From assembly GCF_001719045.1 (NCBI RefSeq), contig NZ_CP015423.1, forward strand, positions 620,001 to 684,000: a stretch of 64,000 bases of DNA, given 5' to 3'. This document shows, piece after piece, positions 35,779 through 44,815 of the stretch. The DNA comes from Paenibacillus polymyxa (lineage in GTDB: Bacteria > Bacillota > Bacilli > Paenibacillales > Paenibacillaceae). The notes beneath the pieces were generated by a model. That model was not told where the DNA came from and did not search any database. It saw only the letters and a program-made list of their open reading frames with translations. The translations under genes and the position numbers were made by a program. Every line of letters begins with the position of its first letter. The stretch's first letter is position 1.

Positions 35779-37761
35779 CACATTGGCTACATGATCAACA
35801 ACTATTCGATTGCGTCCTTCATTTTTCGCTTCGTACAAGGCCATATCAGCCCTATAAAATAAAGATTCAATACTGATCTGCTCATCCAGCCAGTTCCATT
35901 CAGCAATCCCGCAAGAAACAGTCACCTGAGGCTCGGTTTCATGCTGCACACGGTAACGTATTTTTTCTGCATATTCGAGCGCCTGCTGAACCCCCAGCTG
36001 TGGTAAATAAATGGCAAGCTCCTCGCCGCCCCATCTTGCACATACATCCTCATCGCGAGTCGCCGAACGAACGATATTGCTGACGCTTTTCAAAATTTCG
36101 TCACCCGTCTGATGCCCATGCGTATCATTCACTTGTTTGAATTGATCAATATCTACCAAAATAAGAGATCCACAGAAATCCTTTTCCTGATGTTGTTGAA
36201 TGATTTGGTCCACATAGTGACGTACATACAGACCTGTTAACATATCCATATTAGCCAACCGCCGCACTTCAGCGTGCAGCATAGCATTGGTTACCGCCAA
36301 TCCGATATGAGGGGCTAGCATTTGCAGCATTTTGTAATTATCGTAAGAGAAAGAGTGTGGAAGCTTGCTGGACAATAGTATAACCCCTTTAGGAGTACCG
36401 CTGGTCTTCATAGGTACAGCCATCAAAGACTGGGAGTCTGTCGCATCCATAAAATGAGAGGATATCTTTCCATCCTTTCTATAGTCCGACACAATCACTG
36501 GTTCTCCTGTTAAGCGTATCAGCCCAGCAAATCCATCTTCAAGAGGGTAACTTTCCAGTCTTAAGCTTTCCACATTACTCGACATGACTTTAAAACAGTT
36601 TCCATCCTGATCAAGCTGTACAATACAACAAAAGTCCGCCATGAACATTTTTAATAACTCCTGCACAGCAAATTCAAATATTTCATTTAACTTCAGGCTC
36701 TGATTCAAGCGCTGAACCAGTTCATTAATGAGACGCAATTCATGGATAAGTACATTCGATTGCTCAAGCAGCTTCGCATTTTCAAATGCAGTACCAGCCG
36801 TATCCGCCATCATGGCAATCAGCTCTACATCCACTTTTTTCATACTATCCGCACCCGATGGAAGAATCATATGGAAAACACCGTATACACCCTGCTTGCC
36901 ACGTAATGGGATGGCGATTTCAGTTATTTCATCTTGTGTACCGACAGGCTCGTTCACAGCCATTTGCCCTTTCATAAATGCACGGACGCATACATCTTCA
37001 TCCCGTTCATGCAGCAGCAAAGGTTTGACCTGCGGATTGCGACTGTGTCGATCCTGACTCATGTACAACGTGATATCTACATGGGGAAACAAATAGGCGA
37101 TGCTCCCGAATACCTCATCCAGCACGCCTTCCACGTCAATTTTGTCATGCATCCGTTTTACAATCTGAAATAAAATAGAACGGCGTCTACCTTCACGATC
37201 GCTTCGATTCTGCATCCCAAGGATATCTTCCATAAATATGTACTCAAACTTCGAGTAAAAGCAGGATTTAAAATGTAAAGCAGCTACTAACAATGTGTCC
37301 TGATTTGAGACAGAATGTTGAGCAGGCCGTGTAAAACGAAGAGCGGCAAAGGGCTCCCTCTTATAATTACGACATAGTATGGGAACCATATACACAAACG
37401 CAAGGCTTCCATCACGAAGTTTGCGCTGGCTCACTTCCATCTCTCTAGATATGCAACAACGTTCGACCAAGTCCAAATCCTCGTCATCATCTTCTTCCCT
37501 ACCAGCAACACGAACACCTATAAAATTAAAAACAGCAGTATACTCTTCGTTAATCCAGGATATACCATTGCTCTGCTGTAACCAACTCCGATATCCTTGG
37601 ACAAGAAGCTGATTAATATAGGGGAAATCATAGGGTGTCATATCCATGTTCTGGAGCCAGGCAAAAGACGTGTATCCTTTATCATCAAACAGCGGAGCAC
37701 CGCTAGCCTGGACTGTTTTACTGTCAAGCATTTGCTGATCCGTTGTTGAAAATTCCGACAT
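35776..37761 (-). CDS. Diguanylate cyclase with two GAF domains
   Basis: 661 residues. Residues about 1-180 have no clear domain; two GAF domains follow (about 190-335, LFQIVKRMHDKIDVEGVL; about 350-500, LNQSLKLNEIFEFAVQELL), then GGDEF from about 500 (LANMDMLTGLYVRHYVD) with the active loop RWGGEELAIYLP at about 576-586. RDED five residues before GGEEL is an RxxD inhibitory site. It should make cyclic di-GMP and be product-inhibited. No membrane segment, so the signal is cytoplasmic. ATG 37761 has AAGGAG 10 bases before. Its stop lies within a terminator stem. Confidence 0.9.
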   Translation of the reverse strand: MSEFSTTDQQMLDSKTVQASGAPLFDDKGYTSFAWLQNMDMTPYDFPYINQLLVQGYRSWLQQSNGISWINEEYTAVFNFIGVRVAGREEDDDEDLDLVERCCISREMEVSQRKLRDGSLAFVYMVPILCRNYKREPFAALRFTRPAQHSVSNQDTLLVAALHFKSCFYSKFEYIFMEDILGMQNRSDREGRRRSILFQIVKRMHDKIDVEGVLDEVFGSIAYLFPHVDITLYMSQDRHSRNPQVKPLLLHERDEDVCVRAFMKGQMAVNEPVGTQDEITEIAIPLRGKQGVYGVFHMILPSGADSMKKVDVELIAMMADTAGTAFENAKLLEQSNVLIHELRLINELVQRLNQSLKLNEIFEFAVQELLKMFMADFCCIVQLDQDGNCFKVMSSNVESLRLESYPLEDGFAGLIRLTGEPVIVSDYRKDGKISSHFMDATDSQSLMAVPMKTSGTPKGVILLSSKLPHSFSYDNYKMLQMLAPHIGLAVTNAMLHAEVRRLANMDMLTGLYVRHYVDQIIQQHQEKDFCGSLILVDIDQFKQVNDTHGHQTGDEILKSVSNIVRSATRDEDVCARWGGEELAIYLPQLGVQQALEYAEKIRYRVQHETEPQVTVSCGIAEWNWLDEQISIESLFYRADMALYEAKNEGRNRIVVDHVANV

Positions 37762-37948
37762 ATTAAGGCGCTCCTTCACAGCAAAGTTAGCTGTACCAAG
37801 ACAGCGGCTATACACCACTATAGCTCATAATATGATCTATTTTACTCTCAACTTTAGAAATTTGCATCCATTTTCCAGAAATTCGTCCCACTTTTTTAGT
37901 TCTAAAGCCCTATCGACAAATTTTGACGTTTTCATTCTTTTTCTCTTC

Positions 37949-37976
37949 TTGACATTGACCTACTCTTACATATAGT
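37949..37976 (+). promoter_or_regulatory. Predicted sigma-A promoter of rpsD
   Basis: TTGACA (37949-37954), 16-base spacer, TATAGT (37971-37976). It gives a leader of about 215 bases before rpsD. Confidence 0.65.
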
Positions 37977-37983
37977 ATATATT

Positions 37984-38197
37984 ATTGAAAAAGACTGTAC
38001 GGCAGAACTATCTACTGTGCGGATCTTAAATTTTGGGCGTAACAGTTTGTGTCACCCTCATCTTTTTTGTTGCTGACAGGACAGCGGCTGAACTTTTCTG
38101 TCAGTAGTGCGTCTTACCTTAATAGGTAGCGCCGAACAAATTGGAGCGCAAAGAGAGCCCCAACTCAAATTTTAATTATGAAGGAGTTAACTCTATA
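37984..38197 (+). ncRNA. Probable S4 autoregulatory leader of rpsD
   Basis: The long leader contains paired segments such as CTGACAG (38074-38080) with CTGTCAG (38097-38103), and TACCT-TAAT-AGGTA. In Bacilli S4 binds a pseudoknotted leader to stop its own translation. I infer the element from place, length and base pairing; the exact fold was not checked. AAGGAG at 38181-38186 is 11 bases before ATG. Confidence 0.5.
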
Positions 38198-38797
38198 ATG
38201 GCACGTTACACTGGTCCTAAATTTAAATTGAGCCGTCGTCTCGGTATTTCCCTGAGCGGCACAGGTAAAGAATTGAAACGCCCTTTCCCTCCGGGACAAC
38301 ATGGTGCAAACCAACGGAGAAAAATCAGCAACTACGGTATGCAACTTCAAGAGAAACAAAAGCTGCGTCACATGTACGGCTTGGGTGAAAAACAATTCCG
38401 TACCCTGTTCAATAAAGCTCAACACATGCACGGTATCGCTGGTGAAAACTTTATGTTCTTGCTGGAAAGCCGTCTGGACAACCTTGTATTCCGTCTTGGC
38501 TTTGCTAATTCCCGTGCAGGCGCACGTCAATTGGTAGCTCACGGTCACGTTACTGTGAACGGTAAAAAAGTTGACATCGCTTCTTACCAAGTAAGCCCTG
38601 GCGACGTGATCGGTCTTCGTGAAAGAAGTCGTTCCCTGTCTTCCATCAAAGAAGCTTTGGAAAACCGCAACCACTTGGTAGCTTACCTGGAGTACAATGA
38701 CGCAGCTCTGGAAGGTAAATTCATTCGTTTGCCTGAGCGTGGCGAATTGTCCCAAGATATCGATGAAAAACAAATCGTCGAATTCTACAACCGCTAA
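38198..38797 (+). CDS. rpsD: 30S ribosomal protein S4
   Basis: 199 residues: [19 protein letters not shown], then [27 protein letters not shown], the S4 RNA-binding domain. It nucleates 16S rRNA assembly and represses its own gene. ATG 38198 is the family start; the frame is open to 38141 in the leader. It is alone here, as in B. subtilis, with its own promoter and terminator. Confidence 0.98.
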   Translation: MARYTGPKFKLSRRLGISLSGTGKELKRPFPPGQHGANQRRKISNYGMQLQEKQKLRHMYGLGEKQFRTLFNKAQHMHGIAGENFMFLLESRLDNLVFRLGFANSRAGARQLVAHGHVTVNGKKVDIASYQVSPGDVIGLRERSRSLSSIKEALENRNHLVAYLEYNDAALEGKFIRLPERGELSQDIDEKQIVEFYNR

Positions 38798-38813
38798 TCC
38801 TTGCATTAGCACC

Positions 38814-38847
38814 AAAAAGCACCCGAATTTATTCGGGTGCTTTTTTA
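38814..38847. terminator. Bidirectional terminator between rpsD and the AraC gene
   Basis: AAAAGCACCCGAA-TTTA-TTCGGGTGCTTTTTT: perfect stem with T-runs on both strands, serving two converging genes. Confidence 0.92.
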
Positions 38848-38875
38848 TCTTCTCTGTGCATCGAGCCTGAGGGTT

Positions 38876-39745
38876 TTATTCAATGGGGATGTATACCTTC
38901 ATACTCAAATGATCTGGATAGGAGGAATTCATCACGTCCGTAATTTCAAAATCAGGCCCCTCCCTCCGTTCAAAATTAGAATTAGGAAGCCATGTGCCAT
39001 AGATAAAGTCTCGTATATTCTGAACCCGTCCATCTGAACCCGAAGCGTCAAACTCAGCATACTTCCCTGCTGGAATCTCCATATATATGAAACCCTCTGC
39101 CAGTTCTTTTGACTCTTTTTCAACTGCCTCGCCCACCACAAATGAAAATGCACCGTTGTCTTCAAATCGACAGGCAACCCCATATGACATTCCCGGTGCA
39201 ATTTTGCTCGGGATACACATAAAATATTCATTTGCTCCAAAGTGTCCATAAAATCCTGGGATTTCTTTATAGTGCTGCTCATTATTCAGGTTTGTTTTAT
39301 ATTCATATCCTACAATTTTGACCGTTTCGAGCTGCAATATCACCGGCTTATTCACATCCAAATCCCCCATCGTATTTTTTTGGTAATCCAGAAAATTGAT
39401 TTTACTTTGCCCAGGAAGCTCAATATCACCGTTACGATACTTCCCAGGGGTGATCCCAAAATTCTTTTCAAAAGCGCGGGTAAAAGCCTCTTGTGAGTTG
39501 TACTGATACTCAATAGCAACGTCCAACACTTTTTGATTGGATTGTTTTAGCTGTTCAGCCGCCTCGGACAATCTTCTCCTTCTTATATATTGTTGAACCG
39601 TAAAACCCGAAATGGCCTGAAAAACCCGCTGGAAATGAAAAGCTGAAAAGCATGCCTGTGAAGCAATATCGGCAATTTTTAGATCCTCCCGGAGATTCAA
39701 TTCAATAAACTCAATCGCACACTGAATTCGTTTAAAGTAGTCCAT
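38876..39745 (-). CDS. AraC-family regulator with GyrI-like effector domain
   Basis: 289 residues. Two helix-turn-helix units at 1-105 (IADIASQACFSAFHFQRVFQ and VLDVAIEYQYNSQEAFTRAF) and a C-terminal GyrI/SOUL-like small-molecule binding domain from about 130 (ETVKIVGYEYKTNLNNEQH, YMEIPAGKYAEFD). This layout is that of Rob/BmrR-like drug sensors. Ligand and targets are unknown. ATG 39745 has AAGGAT before it; the frame is open to 39805. Confidence 0.88.
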   Translation of the reverse strand: MDYFKRIQCAIEFIELNLREDLKIADIASQACFSAFHFQRVFQAISGFTVQQYIRRRRLSEAAEQLKQSNQKVLDVAIEYQYNSQEAFTRAFEKNFGITPGKYRNGDIELPGQSKINFLDYQKNTMGDLDVNKPVILQLETVKIVGYEYKTNLNNEQHYKEIPGFYGHFGANEYFMCIPSKIAPGMSYGVACRFEDNGAFSFVVGEAVEKESKELAEGFIYMEIPAGKYAEFDASGSDGRVQNIRDFIYGTWLPNSNFERREGPDFEITDVMNSSYPDHLSMKVYIPIE

Positions 39746-39889
39746 ATAATCCTTCCCCGCACTTGTAATTGTTTTGGTTATCGATCCTACACCGAAATTG
39801 TGCAACCCACGTTTTCATTATGTATAACTCTTTACCTACATGTTTGATTATTTGTGCTAAGTTTACCATGACTTTTCACTTTGCAGAAA

Positions 39890-39935
39890 TAAAAAAGCAA
39901 CGCTGAGATCGATACAATCTCAACGCTGCTTTTGA
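39890..39935 (-). terminator. Intrinsic terminator of tyrS
   Basis: Minus-strand AGCAGCGTTGAGAT and ATCTCAGCGTTGCT, 14 bp with two G-T pairs, 7-base loop, followed by TTTTTT. Confidence 0.88.
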
Positions 39936-39946
39936 ATATATTTTCA

Positions 39947-41200
39947 TTATCCAAGCTTGATTTTAGCAAATTTCCGTTTACCTACCTGCACAATGTCGCC
40001 TTCCTTCGGCATGTATGCTTCGTTCACATCGGTCCATTTCTCTTCGTTAATTTTGACCGAACCCTGCTGAATACTGCGCTTGGCTTCACCGTTAGATGCT
40101 GCAAAGCCCAGATGAGTCAGCAACTGGATCACACGAATGCCACCTTCTTCTAACTGATCAGCCGTCAAGGTGAACTCTTCAATATCGTCAGGCAGCGCAC
40201 GTTGCTGGAATACGGTCACAAAATGCTGCTTCGCTGCTTCCTCTGCTTCTTCACCATGGTACATGCGCACTAACGTTCCAGCCAGCTTCATTTTGGCATC
40301 ACGTGGATGCACTGAGCCGTCCTTAACACCTTTCGCCAGCTCTGCCAGCTCCTCGTTGTTGATATCCGTTGCAAGCTCAAAATATTTCAGCATCAGCTCG
40401 TCAGGAACGGACATGGACTTACCGTATATTTCGTTCGGCTCCTCATCAACACCAATGTAGTTCCCCAAACTTTTGCTCATCTTCTGGACGCCATCCAGCC
40501 CTTCAAGCAATGGTAATGTAATCGTAGCCTGCGGCTCAACTCCGTATTCTTTTTGCAGGGTTCTGCCCATTAGCAGATTAAACTTCTGATCCGTCCCCCC
40601 CAATTCAATATCGCTTTGGAGAGCCACGGAATCCATGCCCTGCATCAGCGGGTAAAAGAACTCATGGATGCTGATCGGCAATCCGTTTTGGTACCTTTTT
40701 GTAAAATCATCCCGTTCCAACATACGGGCAACCGTTACTTTGGCCGACAGGGTTACTACATCAGCAAAAGACATTGGCCCTAACCATTCGGAATTGTAGA
40801 ATACCTTTGTTTTTTCAGGATCGAGAATTTTAAAAATTTGTTCCTTGTACGTTTGTGCATTACGCTGTACATCTTCCTCAGTCAGTTGCTTACGAGTTTC
40901 CGATTTACCTGTCGGATCACCAATTCTGCCTGTAAAATCTCCGATAATCAGTTGCACTTGATGGCCTAATTCCTGGAACTGGCGCAGTTTGTGCATAACA
41001 ACCGTATGTCCGATGTGAATGTCGGGCGCAGACGGATCTAGACCCAGCTTAATTTTGAGTGGCTCGCCGCTAACGACCGATTTAATAACCTTACGCTTCA
41101 GCTCATCCTCAGGTACAATTTCCGCTACTCCACGACGTATCACCTCTAGCTGTCGCTCGACCTCTACCTGTTGCTCCGGCTTCAATTCTTCCCACTTCAT
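39947..41200 (-). CDS. tyrS: Tyrosyl-tRNA synthetase
   Basis: 417 residues, class I. HIGHT-type motif in [22 protein letters not shown] in [14 protein letters not shown], and a C-terminal S4-like RNA-binding domain ([20 protein letters not shown]). This resembles the longer TyrZ-type rather than a truncated form. It charges tRNA-Tyr. GGAGGTATACAGG lies before ATG. It is preceded by a T-box leader, so its level follows tRNA charging. Confidence 0.97.
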   Translation of the reverse strand: MKWEELKPEQQVEVERQLEVIRRGVAEIVPEDELKRKVIKSVVSGEPLKIKLGLDPSAPDIHIGHTVVMHKLRQFQELGHQVQLIIGDFTGRIGDPTGKSETRKQLTEEDVQRNAQTYKEQIFKILDPEKTKVFYNSEWLGPMSFADVVTLSAKVTVARMLERDDFTKRYQNGLPISIHEFFYPLMQGMDSVALQSDIELGGTDQKFNLLMGRTLQKEYGVEPQATITLPLLEGLDGVQKMSKSLGNYIGVDEEPNEIYGKSMSVPDELMLKYFELATDINNEELAELAKGVKDGSVHPRDAKMKLAGTLVRMYHGEEAEEAAKQHFVTVFQQRALPDDIEEFTLTADQLEEGGIRVIQLLTHLGFAASNGEAKRSIQQGSVKINEEKWTDVNEAYMPKEGDIVQVGKRKFAKIKLG

Positions 41201-41244
41201 CCTGTATACCTCCTATTTTTCATCCAAAATATAACATATTAAAC

Positions 41245-41546
41245 AAACCGAAAAGCCCCTTTCATCCCAAGGGACGAGAAGGAGCTGCTCGCGTTACCAC
41301 CCTAATTAAAGAAACGCATGTCAAAGACAGACATTTCTTTCACTTCATTCCTATAACGGGCCTACACCCGGTACTGGATTACTATGGCAGCTTCGCAAAT
41401 CTGCAAATGCTTTCCATTCATCCAGACAGCTCCAGACGGTAATTCAAAGGAGGGACGCTACCGATTCACACCACCCATCGGCTCTCTGTACAACGTGAAT
41501 CCGCCTTCTACTGAAGTCTTTCTCTGCTTTTCACGATATTTACTTT
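41245..41546 (-). promoter_or_regulatory. Tyrosine T-box riboswitch
   Basis: Minus strand: the Stem I distal part has AGAGAGCCGATGGGTGG, and the T-box proper reads AGGGTGGTAACGCG (41303-41290). It is followed by a terminator stem (GCTCCTT with AAGGGGC) and TTTTCGG. A likely specifier is TAC at 41441-41439 (Tyr codon), which agrees with the gene. Uncharged tRNA-Tyr should favour the antiterminator. Confidence 0.9.
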
Positions 41547-41552
41547 GACCTA

Positions 41553-41581
41553 TTTATAACACACTGCTTTTATGTAGTCAA
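41553..41581 (-). promoter_or_regulatory. Predicted sigma-A promoter of the tyrS T-box transcript
   Basis: TTGACT (41581-41576), 17-base spacer, TATAAA (41558-41553) on the minus strand, just before the leader. Confidence 0.65.
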
Positions 41582-41631
41582 CGACACCAAAAGACAGGCT
41601 TTTTAGCATATGGGTTCATTTTGTAATTTTA

Positions 41632-41640
41632 TGCTATAAT
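41632..41640 (+). promoter_or_regulatory. Extended -10 promoter of the class A PBP gene
   Basis: TGCTATAAT (41632-41640) is a perfect extended -10 box; no good -35 box is seen. The start codon is only 28 bases downstream, so the leader is short. Confidence 0.5.
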
Positions 41641-41668
41641 AATGGCTGTTATAAAGGAGGAAGACTTA

Positions 41669-44600
41669 ATGGTTGAAGAAAAAAACAATGTATCAGAGCC
41701 AAAGCCTTCCCGCTTGCGGACAACCATGCGAAGGCTCGGCCGTGTCATAAAGTGGGTCGTCATCATCGGTTTTATGGGGGCACTATTTGCAGGAGGAGCC
41801 GCCGCCGGCTATGTTGCTTCTATTGTAAAAAGCGAACCCGTGCGTTCCAGATCCATGATCCTACAGGAAGTAGATAAGAATGCAATCACAGGCTTCGCTT
41901 ATTTCAATGATGGCTCTCCCATCGGACAACTTCGGACAGAAGAAGATCGAAGACCTGTCACGTTTAAGGAGATTCCACAACTCGTCATTGACGCAGTCAT
42001 TGCCATTGAAGATAATCATTTTTACGAGCATAAAGGTGTCGATCTGTCGGGAACGCTGCGTGCTGTGAAGCAAAAGGCGCTGCATGAATCCGTACAAACC
42101 GGGGGTAGTACCCTCACCCAGCAGCTTGCGCGTCGTGTCTTTCTAAATCTCGATCGCACGGATGACCGCAAGGTCAAAGAAATTTTGCTGTCGCTGCGCC
42201 TTGAGCGCTTCCTAAGCAAGCAACAAATTATTACGGCCTATCTCAATAAAGTACCTTTTGGTAACGGTTCAAGCGGTTACAACGTCTTTGGCATTAAAGC
42301 AGCGGCCAAAGGTATCTTTAATGAGAATGATCTGAACGAGCTTAATATAGCCCAGGCTGCCTATCTAGCAGGTTTGCCACAGCTTCCTTCTTCTTATTCT
42401 GCTTTCAACGGTAAGGGTGAGTTTAATGAAGCTGGCTTTAAAAGAGCCCTCAACCGCCAGCACCTGGTACTCAGTCGAATGCTGGAGGAAAACAAAATCA
42501 ATAAAGCACAGTATGATGAAGCGATGGCTTTTGATATCAAAAACTCTCTCGCACCACGCACTGTTAAAGCTTATAACACCTATCCATATCTTATGATGGA
42601 AACAGAACGACAAGCTGCGCAGGCACTCATGTCTGTCACCAATCCGGGTCAAGCAGCTAATGCCAGTGCAGATACCAAGACCAAGGATGATAACGATTTA
42701 CTCAAAGAAGCCGAACAGCAGCTTCGCACAGGCGGTTATATGGTGTACACCACCATTGATAAGAGCGTATACAAATCTATGCGTCAAATTGCAGAAAATA
42801 AAAACAACTTCTCTGCCACTAGTAAAACCAAGGGTGACGAACAAGCAGCGGCAATTCTGATTCAGCATAAAACAGGCGCCATTCTTGGAATGATGGAAGG
42901 TCGGGACTTCCAAAAGGAGCAGATGAATTATGCCACCCAGATGGTACGTCAGCCGGGTTCGGCAATGAAACCGATTGCTGCCTATCTCCCTGCATTGGAC
43001 AGCGGTCTTGTGCAGCCTGGTAGTATCGTGGATGATGCCCCTATTATTTTGAAAGATGGCAGTAATGGATATCACATTCCGAAAAATTCTAACAACCGCT
43101 ATCAAGGATTGGTCACGGCGCGTTATGCACTGAATCAATCGCTTAATACGATAGCACTCAAGCTGTTTAACGAAAAAGTAGGGATTAGCAATGCTTGGGC
43201 TTTTGCTAAAAAACTGGGTATCACCACCTTGGAATCTAGTGATAACAACGCCCAAACGGGTGTACTTGGCGGCTTAGCCCACGGGGTGACCGTCGAGGAA
43301 CTCACGAATGCATATGGAGCCATTCCAAATGGCGGTGTGTTTAATGATGCCTATATGATCGAAAAGATTGTGGATTCGCAAGGCAATATTGTATATAAGC
43401 ATCAGCCTAATCCTGTGCAGGCCTTCTCACCGCAAACCGCCTACCTGATGACAGATATGTTGCGTACAGCCGTGTCGGAAGGCACAGGCAGACTGGTGAA
43501 GCGGAACTTTGATCAATCCGGTAAGATTCCGATTGCCGGCAAGACAGGCACTACGCAATCCTACACTGATGTTTGGTTCGAGGGCTTTACGCCTGACGTC
43601 ACACTGGGTGTATGGGTTGGTTACAAGCAACCTGTCAATAAGCTTGAAACGAAAGTCCAAAAAGAGCGGGCTCGCCGCTTATGGGCTCTAATCATGAATG
43701 AAGTAACAGCTAAAGATGCTCAGCTGTTCCAAACGGACAGCTTCAAGAGACCTGACGGCATTGTAAGCCGTACAGCATCCGCGTATGGTTCGGACATTTA
43801 TAACAGTAAGTATCCACCTAAAAACAGTGAAAATGGTGTGAGCCGTGCGAAATATATTACCTACCAAGGTGTGAATTATATTCCACGCGATGGTACACCG
43901 GATGATATGTTATATGAACGGACCGTTAGGAAACGGGAAAAGTCAATCTCAGAATTGATTAAAGAGCTTCAGCAAGCCTTTAAGGTGATGAGACGACATA
44001 ATTCGTTGTCCTACTATCTACCTCAGGATGCAGATAAGGAAGCTCCTACTCAGATTGATCCACGCAAGGACGATGGAGCAGCTCCTAACGCTCCATCTAG
44101 CGTCAACGTAAGCTATAGTGACGGTAAAGCCATAATCAGCTTTAGCCCAAGCGGAAACAGCGACGTCGTAGGATACCGTCTGTATCGTTCTACAGATGGG
44201 GGTAGCTTCCAACGGCTTGGCAAGGTCGTTATGGCTGACAGCTCCAAGGTGTTCTCTGACAGCCCTGGAGGCAGCAGCTCCAGCTACTACGTGACTGCCG
44301 TTGATGTGGGCGGTCATGAGTCCGGGCCAAGCACGAAAGCAAGCGCAGCACCTGTGGTGCCACCTGCAGATTCTGAGTCTCCAAACGTTCCGGGCGAGGG
44401 AGATGGAACAGGTGCGCAGCCTACAGAGGTTCCTACTGCCCCTGGACAGCCTCAAGCTAAAGCCGCTGGCTCATCCGTAGCGCTCCAATGGAGCGCAGGT
44501 AAATCTGCGGACGCTATTACAGGCTATAACGTGTATTACAGCGAAAACGGTGCGGAGCCTTTTACAAACATAGGCTCTACCGCATCTACCAGCTTTGAAT

Positions 44601-44692
44601 ATAAGTCAGGGAAAAAGCTAAAAGGTTGGTTTCGTGTCACTTCCATGAATGCCATGGGGGAATCGGCTCCTTCCGGAGCCGTCCGTCCATAA
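41669..44692 (+). CDS. ponA: Class A penicillin-binding protein (PBP1A) with two fibronectin type III domains
   Basis: 1007 residues. Short basic cytoplasmic tail, one membrane anchor (about 30-55), a GT51 glycosyltransferase domain with Glu114 in AVIAIEDNHFYEHKG, and a transpeptidase domain with Ser431-Ala-Met-Lys434, SLN in LNQSLNT and KTG in IAGKTGTTQ. The tail (about 805-900 and 920-1007) has two fibronectin III modules (YRLYRSTDGGSFQRL; YNVYYSENGAEPFTNIG) separated by a Pro/Glu linker, and could hold it in the wall or to other proteins. It polymerises and crosslinks peptidoglycan. ATG 41669 has AAAGGAGG 9 bases before. Confidence 0.93.
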   Translation: MVEEKNNVSEPKPSRLRTTMRRLGRVIKWVVIIGFMGALFAGGAAAGYVASIVKSEPVRSRSMILQEVDKNAITGFAYFNDGSPIGQLRTEEDRRPVTFKEIPQLVIDAVIAIEDNHFYEHKGVDLSGTLRAVKQKALHESVQTGGSTLTQQLARRVFLNLDRTDDRKVKEILLSLRLERFLSKQQIITAYLNKVPFGNGSSGYNVFGIKAAAKGIFNENDLNELNIAQAAYLAGLPQLPSSYSAFNGKGEFNEAGFKRALNRQHLVLSRMLEENKINKAQYDEAMAFDIKNSLAPRTVKAYNTYPYLMMETERQAAQALMSVTNPGQAANASADTKTKDDNDLLKEAEQQLRTGGYMVYTTIDKSVYKSMRQIAENKNNFSATSKTKGDEQAAAILIQHKTGAILGMMEGRDFQKEQMNYATQMVRQPGSAMKPIAAYLPALDSGLVQPGSIVDDAPIILKDGSNGYHIPKNSNNRYQGLVTARYALNQSLNTIALKLFNEKVGISNAWAFAKKLGITTLESSDNNAQTGVLGGLAHGVTVEELTNAYGAIPNGGVFNDAYMIEKIVDSQGNIVYKHQPNPVQAFSPQTAYLMTDMLRTAVSEGTGRLVKRNFDQSGKIPIAGKTGTTQSYTDVWFEGFTPDVTLGVWVGYKQPVNKLETKVQKERARRLWALIMNEVTAKDAQLFQTDSFKRPDGIVSRTASAYGSDIYNSKYPPKNSENGVSRAKYITYQGVNYIPRDGTPDDMLYERTVRKREKSISELIKELQQAFKVMRRHNSLSYYLPQDADKEAPTQIDPRKDDGAAPNAPSSVNVSYSDGKAIISFSPSGNSDVVGYRLYRSTDGGSFQRLGKVVMADSSKVFSDSPGGSSSSYYVTAVDVGGHESGPSTKASAAPVVPPADSESPNVPGEGDGTGAQPTEVPTAPGQPQAKAAGSSVALQWSAGKSADAITGYNVYYSENGAEPFTNIGSTASTSFEYKSGKKLKGWFRVTSMNAMGESAPSGAVRP

Positions 44693-44745
44693 CTGAAGAC
44701 AAAAGCAGAAAGTGATAGGTTGGGTGAAGATGAGATTCGCCCTAA

Positions 44746-44796
44746 CAAAAAGGGAGTCCCCTTAGCCATTAAGGCTTTGGAGACTCCCTTTTTTAA
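44746..44796. terminator. Bidirectional terminator between the PBP gene and acsA
   Basis: AAAAAGGGAGTC and GACTCCCTTTTTT arms across a loop of about 23 bases that has its own short pairing; T-runs on both strands serve converging genes. Confidence 0.8.
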
Positions 44797-44815
44797 TTCT
44801 AATATGCAGAGCACT

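Noticed and set aside
38165..38815. Minus-strand open frame of 216 codons
   Set aside because: Exactly antisense to rpsD, a highly biased gene; no homology pattern and a start inside the terminator region.
42698..43255. Minus-strand open frame of 185 codons
   Set aside because: Antisense to the transpeptidase domain of the PBP gene; the motifs on the plus strand are unambiguous.
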